Shown: positions 1-9,343, counted from the first letter of the stretch. The stretch: DNA of 64,000 bases from Lacticaseibacillus daqingensis (GCF_003946115.1 NZ_RHOH01000001.1:372001-436000), one strand, 5' to 3'. Translations and numbers: made by a program. The notes: generated by a model from the sequence alone, not told the origin.

Positions 1-288
1 GCTACTGCGGTCAACCACCCAAACTACGGCGAGGGCGGCAACTACGGCCACCTGTCTGATGATGTAGGCTGGCAGGCCAAGAACGTCGATGGCAAGAAAG
101 ACGGTACCAGTACGGCGGGCTATGGTGACAAAGCCTTTGTAGCGCGTTTCCTCAACGACGGCACAAAGTTTATCCGCGGTGACCACTATGTAGAAGACGC
201 TAGACAATCCGCACAGGGTGATGTCCTGAAAGCAGAGGCGGCAGAGTACAAGAAGCTCATCAAAAAGATAGAGGGTGGTAGCAAGTGA
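1..288 (+). CDS. HK97 gp10-like head-tail/tail component (5' truncated by window edge)
   Basis: The frame is open from base 1 and ends with TGA at 286-288, giving 95 C-terminal residues. They include a Gly/Asn-rich part (NYGEGGNYGHLSDDV), a hydrophilic middle (VDGKKDGTSTAGYGDKAF) and a Lys-rich helical end (AAEYKKLIKKIEGGSK). This pattern fits the HK97-gp10 family of Siphovirus head-tail or tail-completion proteins, and the position just before the tail terminator-like gene agrees. The next gene starts inside its stop codon (GTGA overlap), indicating translational coupling. The family call is inferred from context and general resemblance; the N-terminus lies outside the window. Confidence 0.6.
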   Translation, partial: ATAVNHPNYGEGGNYGHLSDDVGWQAKNVDGKKDGTSTAGYGDKAFVARFLNDGTKFIRGDHYVEDARQSAQGDVLKAEAAEYKKLIKKIEGGSK

Positions 289-665
289 CGATAGTAGAAG
301 AGGCTCAAAACCTTTTGGACACGGCCGGTATCTCTGGCATAGACGACACTTACACCTACAATATCCCGTACTCCGAAAGCCCAGACACCAAGGTGACCCA
401 AGTGCTCATCACAGACAATGGGAGCTCCGCTGAGTCCTATGGTAACGATGACTTTCACGCCTTTACCGGTGAGATAGAGCTACAGATATGGTACGCGGCT
501 GTGGATGGCATCGACTACGACGCTACAGAAATGGCGATACTCAAGGCCTTCACGGCTCAGCACTGGCAGGTATCAGGATGGCGGCGGCGTGTGACTGACC
601 CGGATACCAAGCAACTCAGCAACACAACATACATACGCAAGACACAAAACCTTAGGGGGAACTAA
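285..665 (+). CDS. Phage tail terminator-like protein (DUF806-like)
   Basis: 126 residues starting at a GTG that overlaps the upstream stop (GTGA). The size and the acidic N-terminus (TIVEEAQNLLDTAG) resemble the DUF806 proteins found between the gp10-like gene and the major tail gene in Lactobacillus and Lactococcus siphophages. The central part (GEIELQIWYAAVDGIDYD) resembles the beta-rich core of tail terminators. It sits 3 bases before the major tail gene, in the same operon. The likely job is capping the tail tube at the head-tail interface. The assignment rests on gene order and length more than on a firm motif. Confidence 0.55.
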   Translation: MTIVEEAQNLLDTAGISGIDDTYTYNIPYSESPDTKVTQVLITDNGSSAESYGNDDFHAFTGEIELQIWYAAVDGIDYDATEMAILKAFTAQHWQVSGWRRRVTDPDTKQLSNTTYIRKTQNLRGN

Positions 666-668
666 TAC

Positions 669-1277
669 ATGGCAGTAGTAGGCGTAAAGTTAGTAAAGCT
701 CGCGCTGGTCGATGATGAACAAAAGATTATCGCTGGTGAAGACGGCCTGTCTGAATCGGGTATTTACGAGATTGACAATAAGGACTTGGGTACCAAGTCG
801 GCCAACATCACAGGGCTGGCTGGTACCATCACCAAGATTTATGGGAACAACACGGCTCAGGACGTAACGACTGGCGCGGCGGCACCAACCGTGGCTCTGG
901 ATGTCAACAACCTTGACTTCCTCATCTCTCAGAAGCTGAAGGGCTTTACCAGCGATGGTAAGGGCGGCTGGACTGATGAAAAGAAGAAGCAACACGTCGC
1001 AATGCTTATCCAGACGCAATCAATCGACCGCCAGCACAATGTGTACTTTGGCTTTGGTAACGGCCTCTGGACTGAATCTGAAAAGAACTTGCAGACTGAT
1101 GATGCGGATGAGCACCGCGTAGACGATGCTTCGACGTACACGGCTCTGGATTGCATCGCCTTTGGGCATGTACCGTACAAGTTGTACTCCGACTTTGAAG
1201 AGACCTTTGAGGAAAGCGCAATGCTGGGCGAGGTTTTCGGCGGCTATAAGGCTGAGCCAGTGAGTAGTCCCAAGTAG
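669..1277 (+). CDS. Major tail (tube) protein, phi13/TP901-1-type
   Basis: 202 residues, beginning MAVVGVKLVKLALVDDEQK, a typical start for Gram-positive siphophage major tail proteins (phi13 family); ITGLAGTITKIYGNN follows. This protein would polymerise into the tail tube around the tape measure. It lies between the terminator-like gene and the tail-assembly chaperones, as expected. The zero frame ends at TAG 1275-1277, directly after a CCC AAG. The +1 frame is open from there for 22 more codons, almost all Thr, so a longer minority product is likely (separate entry). Confidence 0.8.
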   Translation: MAVVGVKLVKLALVDDEQKIIAGEDGLSESGIYEIDNKDLGTKSANITGLAGTITKIYGNNTAQDVTTGAAAPTVALDVNNLDFLISQKLKGFTSDGKGGWTDEKKKQHVAMLIQTQSIDRQHNVYFGFGNGLWTESEKNLQTDDADEHRVDDASTYTALDCIAFGHVPYKLYSDFEETFEESAMLGEVFGGYKAEPVSSPK

Positions 1278-1341
1278 CACCACCACAACAACCAAGGCCC
1301 CAACTACGACTAGCACCACTACCACTACAAAGGCAGAGTAG
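1269..1341 (+). other. Candidate +1 programmed frameshift giving a Thr-rich tail-tube extension
   Basis: The last sense codons are CCC (1269-1271) and AAG, then TAG. If the proline tRNA slips one base forward from CCC to CCA (1270-1272), reading continues AGT AGC ACC ACC ACA ACA ACC and on to TAG 1339-1341. This adds SSTTTTTKAP then TTTSTTTTTKAE to give a product of about 223 residues. +1 shifts at proline CCC codons near the end of the tail gene are known from Listeria phage PSA, and C-terminal major-tail extensions by frameshift are common in siphophages. The low-complexity Thr frame beginning exactly at the stop is what the sequence shows; the shift itself is inferred. Confidence 0.55.
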
Positions 1342-1466
1342 CTCAGCCGCAATTCTGAGGTGACTTGGAACGCTCAGACGCATAACTGGTCATCTACTTG
1401 CACCACAGCGCGCCTGACAACATACCGTAAATGACTGCATACTTACTACATAAAGGGAGCAATACG

Positions 1467-1811
1467 ATGAAACTACAAATTAAGCAACTGGGCACCAAGC
1501 ACTACGAGGTGAAGACCTCTAACCGCAACATGCGGGCTATGTTCGCCTTACAGCTCACCATGGCTAAGGCGGGTGACATCGACGGCTTGGACCCTGAAGA
1601 GCAAGTACAGCGGTCATACGAGATGCTGAATCAGGTACTGGACTTTATCCAAGGTGCGCTGAACCTCTCCGACAAGGACGCGGCTAAGCTAGATGACCTT
1701 GAGTTTGACCAGACTGTAGAGATTGCCAATTATGTCATTGCGAGAATGATGGGCATGTCTGATGAGGACATCGACTTGGCGCAGAAAAGCGACCAAAAAA
1801 GCCAAGACTAG
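1467..1811 (+). CDS. Tail assembly chaperone, G-like protein
   Basis: 114 residues from ATG 1467 with ribosome site AAAGGGAG at 1452-1459. A longer reading from 1431 lacks a ribosome site. The small acidic helical protein (LDPEEQVQRSYEMLNQVLDF, then SDEDIDLAQKSDQK) sits between the major tail gene and the tape measure, the position of lambda G. It should bind the tape measure and keep it soluble until the tube assembles. Its last codons contain an A6 run that lets ribosomes enter the overlapping T-like frame (next entries). Confidence 0.7.
   Translation: MKLQIKQLGTKHYEVKTSNRNMRAMFALQLTMAKAGDIDGLDPEEQVQRSYEMLNQVLDFIQGALNLSDKDAAKLDDLEFDQTVEIANYVIARMMGMSDEDIDLAQKSDQKSQD
1795..1800 (+). other. 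A6 slippery run linking the two chaperone frames
   Basis: Zero-frame codons read GAC CAA AAA AGC, and the downstream frame reads AAA GCC AAG ACT. A lysine tRNA on AAA 1797-1799 can re-pair on AAA either one base forward (1798-1800) or two bases back (1795-1797), and both land in the T-like frame. So this is a +1 or -2 event rather than the -1 shift of lambda G/GT. Programmed shifts between these two genes are conserved in tailed phages; the direction here follows from the frames. Confidence 0.55.
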
Positions 1812-2016
1812 CCCCGCGGAACTGGCCTTTGCCTATCAAAACCAGCTAGAAGATTTTGACCTGATGGCCCAAGATACGCTGGTGAACCTGCATTACACGC
1901 CTGAGCAGTTTGATGATACCGACTACTACCGGCTTTTGCAGATTATGGGCGCACGCTCCAAGGAAGACCGGCCAGTAGACCCCGCACAGCTTTACTCACA
2001 ACTTACCAAGGGATAG
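1798..2016 (+). CDS. Tail assembly chaperone, T-like C-terminal part of GT fusion
   Basis: This open frame overlaps the end of the G-like gene and is best read as the extension made by frameshifting at 1795-1800. It adds about 72 residues (AKTSPAELAFAYQNQLEDFD through YYRLLQIMGARSKEDRP). No ribosome site supports independent initiation, and the ATG at 1762 lies in the overlap. The motif pattern (DFDLMAQD, then YTPEQFDDTDYYRLLQIM) fits T-domains of Gram-positive siphophages, which recruit the tape measure. Its stop codon lies inside the terminator-like stem that follows. Confidence 0.6.
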   Translation, partial: KAKTSPAELAFAYQNQLEDFDLMAQDTLVNLHYTPEQFDDTDYYRLLQIMGARSKEDRPVDPAQLYSQLTKG

Positions 2017-2048
2017 ACGACACACCAAAGTCGCCTGTCCCTTTTTTT
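2011..2048 (+). terminator. Intra-operon terminator or attenuator before the tape-measure gene
   Basis: GGATAGACGAC (2011-2021) pairs with GTCGCCTGTCC (2030-2040) with one mismatch and one G-T pair, and a run of seven T follows (2042-2048). The left arm contains the stop of the T-like frame. It would reduce transcription from the tube and chaperone genes into the tail-tip genes. Confidence 0.6.
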
Positions 2049-2071
2049 ATACAAGAAAGGAAGACGACTAA

Positions 2072-5000
2072 ATGGCAAAGACAATACAGGCTGAGATGTC
2101 TACCAAGATTGCTCTGGACCTTGTAGAGGCTACTAAGTCAGTCAACGGCTTAACCTCAGCTGTCAAGGCCAGCCAGAATGCGTGGAAAGCCCAAGAGGCC
2201 ATGTTGCGGTCCTCTGGCGATGCGCTCAAGGCTAGTCAGGCCAGATACGAGGGCTTAGGGAAGTCGATTGATGCCCAGCAGAAGAAAATCGACCTACTCA
2301 AGAAGCGCCAGTCAGAACTGCAAGGCAATACCAAGGAAACAGCAGAAGCCTACCTGAAGTACCAGAAGGACATCGACAGCGCTACTAAGCAACTGTCATC
2401 CATGCAGGCTCAGCAAGAGCGGGCCAAGTCTGCCATGTCCTATCAAGAGTCAGGGCTGGCTAAGCTACAGCAAGGCTACAAGCAGATGGGGGCTGTGTCT
2501 AAGTCCTACGTGGAACGACTCCAAGCTGAGGGCAAGACCCAAGAAGCCAACCAAGCCAAGATGAGCGGCTACAAGTCGGCTCTGTCTAACCTGAGTCAGC
2601 AACTGAAACTGCAAGAGGCGGAACTGGACCGGGTTGCAAGCTCTACGGGTAAGACCAGCTCTGAGTATGCCAAGCAAAAGGTACGCGTGAACGAAACGGC
2701 CACGGCTATCGCCAAGGCCAAGAACAGCATGGATGACCTGAACGATGAGATGAAGAAGGCCAGCCCGTCACCGTTCACCCGCATTAAAACCGCACTCTCC
2801 GGCCTGACCAAAGAAGGCGAAAAGACTCAATCTGTCTTTAAGTCCGTGTTCTCCGCCAACATCCTGTCTAGTGTGGTCACATCCGCATGGACTCACCTAT
2901 CAGGATGGATTAGCTCTGCTACTGAGTCTGCTAAGGAATACTCTTTAGCACAGCAGACGATGAACGCCACTTGGACCACCTTAACGGGTAACGCCAAGAG
3001 CGGTCAGCAGATGGTTGACATGACCAACCAGATGGCGATTGCGGCCAACAATGCCACGGACATGGTGGACGGGATGAACCAAAAATTCTACGCCATAGCC
3101 AAGAACGCGGATGTCACCAAGGGCTTAACCAACTCTGTTCTGACTCTGCAAGATGCCTTTGGGCAGAGTGACGCGGCTGTAGAAAACTTCAGTACTCAGT
3201 TTGCCCAGATGATGTCTAACGGTAAGGTCGGCGCGCAGGACATGATGTCCTTTGTAAATACCTTCCCAGTGCTCAGAACCAACCTGCTGAAGGCAGAGCA
3301 GGCGCTGACTCACAACCACAAGCTGACCATGGCCCAGATGAACGACCTGATGAGCCAAGGTAAAATCAGCTCCGCGACGATGCAGAAGGTTCTGACTGAT
3401 ACCGCCAAGGAATACGGGGCCGCAACAGAGAACTTTGGTAAAACCATCCCGGGCATGATTAGAACCGTCAAGTCCCAGATGCCCGTGCTTCTGTCAGCAA
3501 TCACCACACCGCTCACTACGGCGGCAAACCCCATCATTGGTACCATCTCCAACTGGGTATCCGACAGCAAGACCAAGGCCATGTTTACGCAAGTGGGCAA
3601 GACCTTTGCAGACGGGCTGAACAAGACCATCGCGGCGTTCGGCGGGGGAAGCAACTCCGCCACTAGTATGGTTGACTACCTCAATGCCGGGGTGCAGAAG
3701 CTCAATGACTTTATCGCTCGTACCTTTGACTATCTCGCAAAGCACGCGAGTGACATCAAGGGCGTGGCTAGTGACACTTGGACTATTGCAAAGACACTGG
3801 CCAGTGGTGTCTGGGAAGCCTTTAAGGGTGTACTGAGCACGATTGGTGATCTGCTGGGCGTAACTGGCAAGAACGGCAAGGCCGCTACTGACCCGCTGAA
3901 GACCCTGCACAGTATTCTGGACTGGATGGTTCAGCACAAGGCCCAAGTGAAGCTCTTTGGTGAGGTGCTGGCTGGTATCTGGATGACTAGCAAGGTATTG
4001 GCCTTCAGCAAGGCGATTGGCTCTGTACTTGGTACCCTCAAGAGTCTGGGCGATACCAAGCTGGCTACTTCTATCGGCAACACGTTCTCCAAGTTCACCT
4101 CAGGCACTAGCTTTGGTGGCTTTGGTCAGTCTATCAAGTCTGCTGGTGGTATCAAAGGTCTCACTACAGCGGGAAAAGTTGGTAACGGGCTGGCTATTGC
4201 TGGTGGTGCAATCGACGCCGGTATGAGCATCTACCAAGGTACCCAAGACAAGAAGGGCTCTACCAAGCAGTATGAAGACTATGGCACGGGTATTGGGACT
4301 GCCTTAGGTACTGGTATCGGTGCATTCTTTGGTGGCCCGCTGGGAGCCGCGATTGGTGCCAAGATTGGCGGATTTATCGGTAAGTGGGGCGGCCTAGGCG
4401 CTAAGAAGTTCATGACTGGCTGGGACTCCATCAAGGGTAAGAAGCCTGAGGACTTTCTGGGTAAGGTTGGCTACGATGCCCACAAGGCCGTCAACGGTGT
4501 AACCAAGTGGTGGCGCGATGTCCAAAAGGCCGACGCCAAGCAACAGAAGGCATTGGCTAAGCAACAGAAAGCCCAAAACAAGGCGATGGAAAAGGCTTGG
4601 GATGACTTCTGGACAGACACTAAGAACGGCTGGAACAAGTACTGGGACGGCGTAGGCGAAAAGGTGTCTAAGGGTGCATCCAAGCTCAAGAAGGATGCGA
4701 CTAACGCGGCTGACACCATCCATGACAACTGGACGGGGTTCTGGTCTAGCGCCAAGAGCGGCTGGAACAACACAATGTCTAGCATCTCAAGCGCCGTATC
4801 CAAGAAGATGTCTAGTGCAAGGAACGCCGCGGGTGATGGGGTGAACTGGATTGTAAGTAAGTTCGGCTCATTCAGCTCTATTGGCTCTACGGTCAGCAAG
4901 GCCTTTAGCTCTATTGTCTCCGCAATCTCGCACCCCATCGAAACAGCTAAGTCTCTGGTAGACAAGGGCGTGTCCGCCATTAAGCGCATGTTCTCCGGCC

Positions 5001-5473
5001 TGCACATCAGCATCCCACATATCGACCTACCGCACTTTTCAATCTCCGGTAGCTTCAACCCACTTAAAGGCCAACTGCCGCATGTGGGTATCAAGTGGTA
5101 TGCGAATGGTGGCATTTTGGACCAAGCTACTCTGCTGGGCATGTCGGCTAACACCGCCCATGTTGCTGGTGAAGCAGGGCCAGAAATGGTTATGCCGTTG
5201 TCTCAGGCTAAGGCCTCACGGGCATGGCAGTTGCTGGGCCAAGCAGTCGAACGTATCAACAAAAACCAGAGCACTAACAACGTTATAGGTGTAGAGAACA
5301 ATAACACTTTGCTGGCTGAAAAGCTGGATAACATCGCGACACTGCTATCTAACTTGGCCTTTGCGGTGACCGTAGACCTTGACGGGGACGCAGTAGCACA
5401 GAAGCAAGCGCCTAAGGTTAAAGCAATCATAGATAACAGTAACCGGTTCAAAGACTACTGGCAGACGATATAG
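2072..5473 (+). CDS. Tape measure protein
   Basis: 1133 residues from ATG with AAGAAAGGAAG upstream. The first 230 residues are long coiled coil (SQNAWKAQEAMLRSS, LKKRQSELQGNTKETAEAYL). A conserved mid part follows (MNQKFYAIAKNADVTKGLT, QDAFGQSDAAVENFSTQFAQ), typical of Gram-positive tape measures. Gly/Ala-rich hydrophobic segments occur near 700-760 (GTALGTGIGAFFGGPLGAAI), then Trp/Lys-rich repeats. A characteristic C-terminal signature is also present (ANGGILDQATLLGM, HVAGEAGPEMVMPL). The protein sets tail length and helps DNA entry. The gene lies 11 bases before the distal tail gene. Confidence 0.9.
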   Translation: MAKTIQAEMSTKIALDLVEATKSVNGLTSAVKASQNAWKAQEAMLRSSGDALKASQARYEGLGKSIDAQQKKIDLLKKRQSELQGNTKETAEAYLKYQKDIDSATKQLSSMQAQQERAKSAMSYQESGLAKLQQGYKQMGAVSKSYVERLQAEGKTQEANQAKMSGYKSALSNLSQQLKLQEAELDRVASSTGKTSSEYAKQKVRVNETATAIAKAKNSMDDLNDEMKKASPSPFTRIKTALSGLTKEGEKTQSVFKSVFSANILSSVVTSAWTHLSGWISSATESAKEYSLAQQTMNATWTTLTGNAKSGQQMVDMTNQMAIAANNATDMVDGMNQKFYAIAKNADVTKGLTNSVLTLQDAFGQSDAAVENFSTQFAQMMSNGKVGAQDMMSFVNTFPVLRTNLLKAEQALTHNHKLTMAQMNDLMSQGKISSATMQKVLTDTAKEYGAATENFGKTIPGMIRTVKSQMPVLLSAITTPLTTAANPIIGTISNWVSDSKTKAMFTQVGKTFADGLNKTIAAFGGGSNSATSMVDYLNAGVQKLNDFIARTFDYLAKHASDIKGVASDTWTIAKTLASGVWEAFKGVLSTIGDLLGVTGKNGKAATDPLKTLHSILDWMVQHKAQVKLFGEVLAGIWMTSKVLAFSKAIGSVLGTLKSLGDTKLATSIGNTFSKFTSGTSFGGFGQSIKSAGGIKGLTTAGKVGNGLAIAGGAIDAGMSIYQGTQDKKGSTKQYEDYGTGIGTALGTGIGAFFGGPLGAAIGAKIGGFIGKWGGLGAKKFMTGWDSIKGKKPEDFLGKVGYDAHKAVNGVTKWWRDVQKADAKQQKALAKQQKAQNKAMEKAWDDFWTDTKNGWNKYWDGVGEKVSKGASKLKKDATNAADTIHDNWTGFWSSAKSGWNNTMSSISSAVSKKMSSARNAAGDGVNWIVSKFGSFSSIGSTVSKAFSSIVSAISHPIETAKSLVDKGVSAIKRMFSGLHISIPHIDLPHFSISGSFNPLKGQLPHVGIKWYANGGILDQATLLGMSANTAHVAGEAGPEMVMPLSQAKASRAWQLLGQAVERINKNQSTNNVIGVENNNTLLAEKLDNIATLLSNLAFAVTVDLDGDAVAQKQAPKVKAIIDNSNRFKDYWQTI

Positions 5474-5483
5474 GAGGGTTCTA

Positions 5484-6968
5484 ATGGCCGGAATAAGTGT
5501 AAAGTATAACGGAATCGACTTAGCACAGTGGATGGTGATACTGGACGTGCAACGCGGCGTAGGGGCCGTGCACCTGAACACCATGCAGAAGGTGGGCAAG
5601 TCAGATGGGCAGATGTGGCAGTATTCAAGCCTTGATGCCCGTACCATCACAGTCACGGGTCAGGTTAATAACAGCAACTTGGCAGTAGTAAGACGGGAAC
5701 TGGGGGCGGCTCTGGAACATGACGGGCCAGCCCCTTTGATTTTAGGTGATGATGAAAGCGTTTACTACAATGCGTTGGTAGATGGGCAAGCAAGTATTGC
5801 AGAGGACTGGCGCAGTGGTACCGTTACAATCTCTTTCATCGTGCCGGACGGGGTGGCTCACTCAGTCACCACCACCAGCTTTAACAACCATGGTATGGAC
5901 GGGCTGATGGGCCAGACGGTCAAGGTGACGAACAAGGGGAGCTATGCGGCTTACCCGGTCATCACAGCCAAGATGATTGGTGATAATGGGGTAGTGTCTT
6001 TGGTCAATTCTGAGGGTGGTGCCTTGCAGTTCGGTAACCCTGAAGAGATTGATGGAACAGAGGAACAACGCTCTGAACGGGCGTATCACTATACCTTTGA
6101 CAGTGCACCAACAGACGTTGTGCTGAATAAGGGGACAATTGCCTTTCCATACTATGGTGGGGATACAAGGAACCATAATGAGCAAACTGGGCCGTTTGAT
6201 TACACCACCTACCCGGGTACAGCAACACCCGCAAGTATCCGCACCAAAGATATGTTTTGGTCAGGCCCTTCTATGAGTGGCTCTTTGAAAGCAAACTCAT
6301 CTGGCAAACTGAACGGTAATTTTCAGTGGGTTAACCGCTTTATGTTTGCAACTAACAAGAACTCTGTGGGGCGCTGTGAGTTTAACCTGACTAAGGGTGA
6401 TAAAGTTGTAGCCTCACTGCTACTGTATGATTATTCTCCTTCTGCCGACATGCTCATGTTTGAGGGCACTGTGAACGACCAACACCTGTTTTTGGATAAC
6501 TTACCCCGCAACTACTACAAAAACGGCGAGTATGATTTTGTTATCACTAAAATGTGAAACCAAGTTAACTTTAGGCTGGACCGTGTTGGGCTTGGTGGCG
6601 GTGGTAGTGAAACCCGGATAGTAGAGGGTTTTGATGCCTCAGAAATAGATGGCTGGACTGTCTGGTTAACAGGGTTCTCTGATACCAATGGTTGGACGCT
6701 AAAGTGGGAAGACAGCTATTTTGACTGGATAAATGTTAACCACTGGAACAACATACCCAACAGATACAAGGATGGCGACACACTGAAGATTGACGTAGCA
6801 AACAGAGCCGTTTACCTAAACGATGTTGAAACACCCAACTTGCATACGGTTGGCAATGACTGGGAAGGTTTTGCTCTAGCCCCAGGTGACACGACTATTG
6901 ACCTTATAAGCAGTAGTTGGGCGGATATGTACGACTGCACTGTAGAGTTGAGGGAGGCATATGTATAG
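5484..6968 (+). pseudogene. Distal tail protein (Dit), interrupted by an in-frame TGA
   Basis: The N-terminal 357 codons encode a Sipho_tail/Dit protein (ISVKYNGIDLAQWMVILDVQ; DARTITVTGQVNNSN; GTVTISFIVPDGVAHS), which forms the hub joining tube and tail tip. Reading stops at TGA 6555-6557, yet the same frame continues open to TAG 6966-6968 with sensible protein (NQVNFRLDRVGLGGGG, DTLKIDVANRAVYLNDVETP, GNDWEGFALAPGDTTIDL), typical of the Dit C-terminal domain. The second part has no good start codon or ribosome site. The simplest reading is a TGG or CGA codon mutated to TGA, or a sequencing error. The Tal start overlaps the final TAG. Confidence 0.75.
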
Positions 6969-9328
6969 TGGACTTCTATTTTACTGATAGACAGTATAAC
7001 GTTTTAGGCGTGGCCTCTACGGATTCTACGTCACCTCGGCGGGTTGCCAATGAGACTGAGCAACAGAGCACAGAAGCGGCTACTGTGGCACTCTCAGGCA
7101 CCCTCTACTTTACTCGTGACAACCTAACTCAAGCGCGGTCCATGGCGGCCACTGGTAACTACATTTTATATAGAGATGACCAAGACCAAGACCAGTTTCT
7201 AACCATCCTTGAAAGCCACCTCAATGCCAGTACTCAGTCCATCAGCTTTGCCGGTGACTCTGCTGGTAATGACTTGCGTAATGAAACTGTGAACAGCTAC
7301 ACCGCAAGCAAGGCCATGACATTTGCTGAATACTTTGCACTATTTGCTACAGATTCAGGTTGGGAGGTTGGTGTAAATGAAGCGGCAAACAATACCCGTA
7401 CTTTAAGCTGGGAAGGGGAAGAAACCGCCTATGAACGGCTTTTGTCTACTGCTACTGAGTTTGGTGTAAAAGTAGAGTTTAGCTTTACCATTCATGGAAC
7501 GGACCCCGTGAAGCGCTATGTCAACATCCGCAACTCCATTGGGACGGATAGCTTTGTAACCCTACGCGTGGGCAAGGAACTGAACTCCATCACGGTTGAT
7601 ACTGACATGTACGACATGTATAACGCTGTCTATGCAACTGGCGGCACACCTGATGGTAGTGATACTGCAATTACCTTGAAAGGCTACAAGTGGACTGACC
7701 CTGAAGGCCGCTACATCTTAACAAGTGATGGTAGTTTACGAGATACTGAGTCTGTTAAAACGTGGTCAAGACTCAGAAGCAATGACAACCCAACACCGAC
7801 AGACAGCTACCTTAACCATGTTAAGAACTATGAGGCTGTGACGCAAGATACACTCTTGCAGAGCGCCTTGGCTGACCTGAAGAAGTATAACCATCCGGCG
7901 GTCAACTACACCTTGGATGTGGCGAGACTGCCTAATAACGTGCATAAGGGCGATACCATCCACATTGAGGATGCAGAGCTGGGCTTATATCTCTCTGGTA
8001 CCGTTCTGGACATCTCTAAGAGCTACAGCGAAAACAGCACCACGGCTACGGTGGGGGATTACAAGATTGAACCCAATAAAGTGGCCGCAAGCCTTAAAAA
8101 CCTAGCAACCAACCTGAAAGCCTCAACTGCTAAAACAGATAAGGCTTTTTCTTATGCCTCTCAGGTGGGCGAGACAGCGGAACAGGCCATGACAGCGGCG
8201 GATGACGCCACAAAGAAGGCTGATGCGGCTCAGACAGCGGCGGATAATGCTCAGAATACCGCAGATACAGCTAACACTAATGCTGATAAGGCGCAGGACA
8301 CTGCCAATGATGCTAAGAATACGGCTGATGACGCAAAGGACACTGCTAATAGCGCGGCGGCTGATGCAGATGAGGCCAAAAAGCAGGCGCAAGTGGCGAC
8401 AGACTCGGCTGAAGCACTAGCCAATACTGTTAATACCATCAAGCCGGTTGTAGAGCAGGCTCAGGCAGATATAGCGGATGCAAAAGCCAACGCAGATACG
8501 GCTCTAGCCAATGCTCAGACGGCTATTGCTAACTCAGAGGGTAACAGCACTGCTATTGATACGGTTAGCAAGTCAGTTACTGACCTTACTGATGGTTTAG
8601 CGCTAAAGGCTGATAAAACCGGTGTAGATACCCTTAGTCAGACTGTGAAAGCACAGGGCACAACCCTGTCAGCAAACACTGAGGCTATTGAAGCTAAGGC
8701 CGAAAAGTCAGAAGTTGACGCACTGAACGATACTGTGACGGCTCAGCAGACCAGCATTAATGAAAATGCAGAGGCTATCAAGCTAAAGGCTGACCAGACT
8801 TCCATAGATGACCTAGGGTCTAGGGTAGACAACGCAGAACAGCAGATTACACCGGATGCTATCACCAACACTGTGCTTGGTTCTGAAGACTTCACCAGCT
8901 TTCAGGCGGCCAACGAGGAAGACAAGGCGGCTTTGCAGGATGCACTGGACGGTGTGGCGGATGACCAGCAGGTGTCTTTGCAACGTTTAGCCCAAGTTGA
9001 GCAGACGGCGGGGGCAGTGAAAACTACTGTATCTACCATGGCCTCTAAGGTTGATGACATGCAGACAGTCACTACGAACGTTGCTAACTATATGCAGTTC
9101 GACAGCAACGGGTTGAGCTTGGGGAAGTCAGACTCGCCACTAACTGTCACCGTTGATAACAAGCAACTCACATTCAAAGACGGTGGGAAGCAGGTGGCCT
9201 ACGTCAACGGCCAAAAGATGTATATCTCTGACCTGCAAGTGCTGAACTCAATCAAACTTGGCTACCACAAAATCAGTAAATACAGCTCAGACGGCGAAAC
9301 AACAGCAATCACGTTCGTGGGTGAGTAG
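6968..9328 (+). CDS. Tail-associated lysin / prophage endopeptidase tail protein (Tal)
   Basis: Best start is GTG 6968, overlapping the Dit stop (TAGTG) with GAGGGAGG just upstream; earlier codons belong to the Dit frame. 786 residues. Residues 1-370 match the Prophage_tail fold (VDFYFTDRQYNVLGVAST; YTASKAMTFAEYFALF; VARLPNNVHKGDTIHIEDAE). Residues about 400-500 are an Ala/Asp/Asn heptad-like repeat (DAAQTAADNAQNTADTANTN), a long coiled coil, then further helical repeats to about 700 (ALKADKTGVDTLSQTV). The end is a short beta-rich domain. It forms the tail tip below Dit. No catalytic residues could be identified with confidence. Confidence 0.8.
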   Translation: MDFYFTDRQYNVLGVASTDSTSPRRVANETEQQSTEAATVALSGTLYFTRDNLTQARSMAATGNYILYRDDQDQDQFLTILESHLNASTQSISFAGDSAGNDLRNETVNSYTASKAMTFAEYFALFATDSGWEVGVNEAANNTRTLSWEGEETAYERLLSTATEFGVKVEFSFTIHGTDPVKRYVNIRNSIGTDSFVTLRVGKELNSITVDTDMYDMYNAVYATGGTPDGSDTAITLKGYKWTDPEGRYILTSDGSLRDTESVKTWSRLRSNDNPTPTDSYLNHVKNYEAVTQDTLLQSALADLKKYNHPAVNYTLDVARLPNNVHKGDTIHIEDAELGLYLSGTVLDISKSYSENSTTATVGDYKIEPNKVAASLKNLATNLKASTAKTDKAFSYASQVGETAEQAMTAADDATKKADAAQTAADNAQNTADTANTNADKAQDTANDAKNTADDAKDTANSAAADADEAKKQAQVATDSAEALANTVNTIKPVVEQAQADIADAKANADTALANAQTAIANSEGNSTAIDTVSKSVTDLTDGLALKADKTGVDTLSQTVKAQGTTLSANTEAIEAKAEKSEVDALNDTVTAQQTSINENAEAIKLKADQTSIDDLGSRVDNAEQQITPDAITNTVLGSEDFTSFQAANEEDKAALQDALDGVADDQQVSLQRLAQVEQTAGAVKTTVSTMASKVDDMQTVTTNVANYMQFDSNGLSLGKSDSPLTVTVDNKQLTFKDGGKQVAYVNGQKMYISDLQVLNSIKLGYHKISKYSSDGETTAITFVGE

Positions 9329-9343
9329 GAAGGAAGTTTATAA

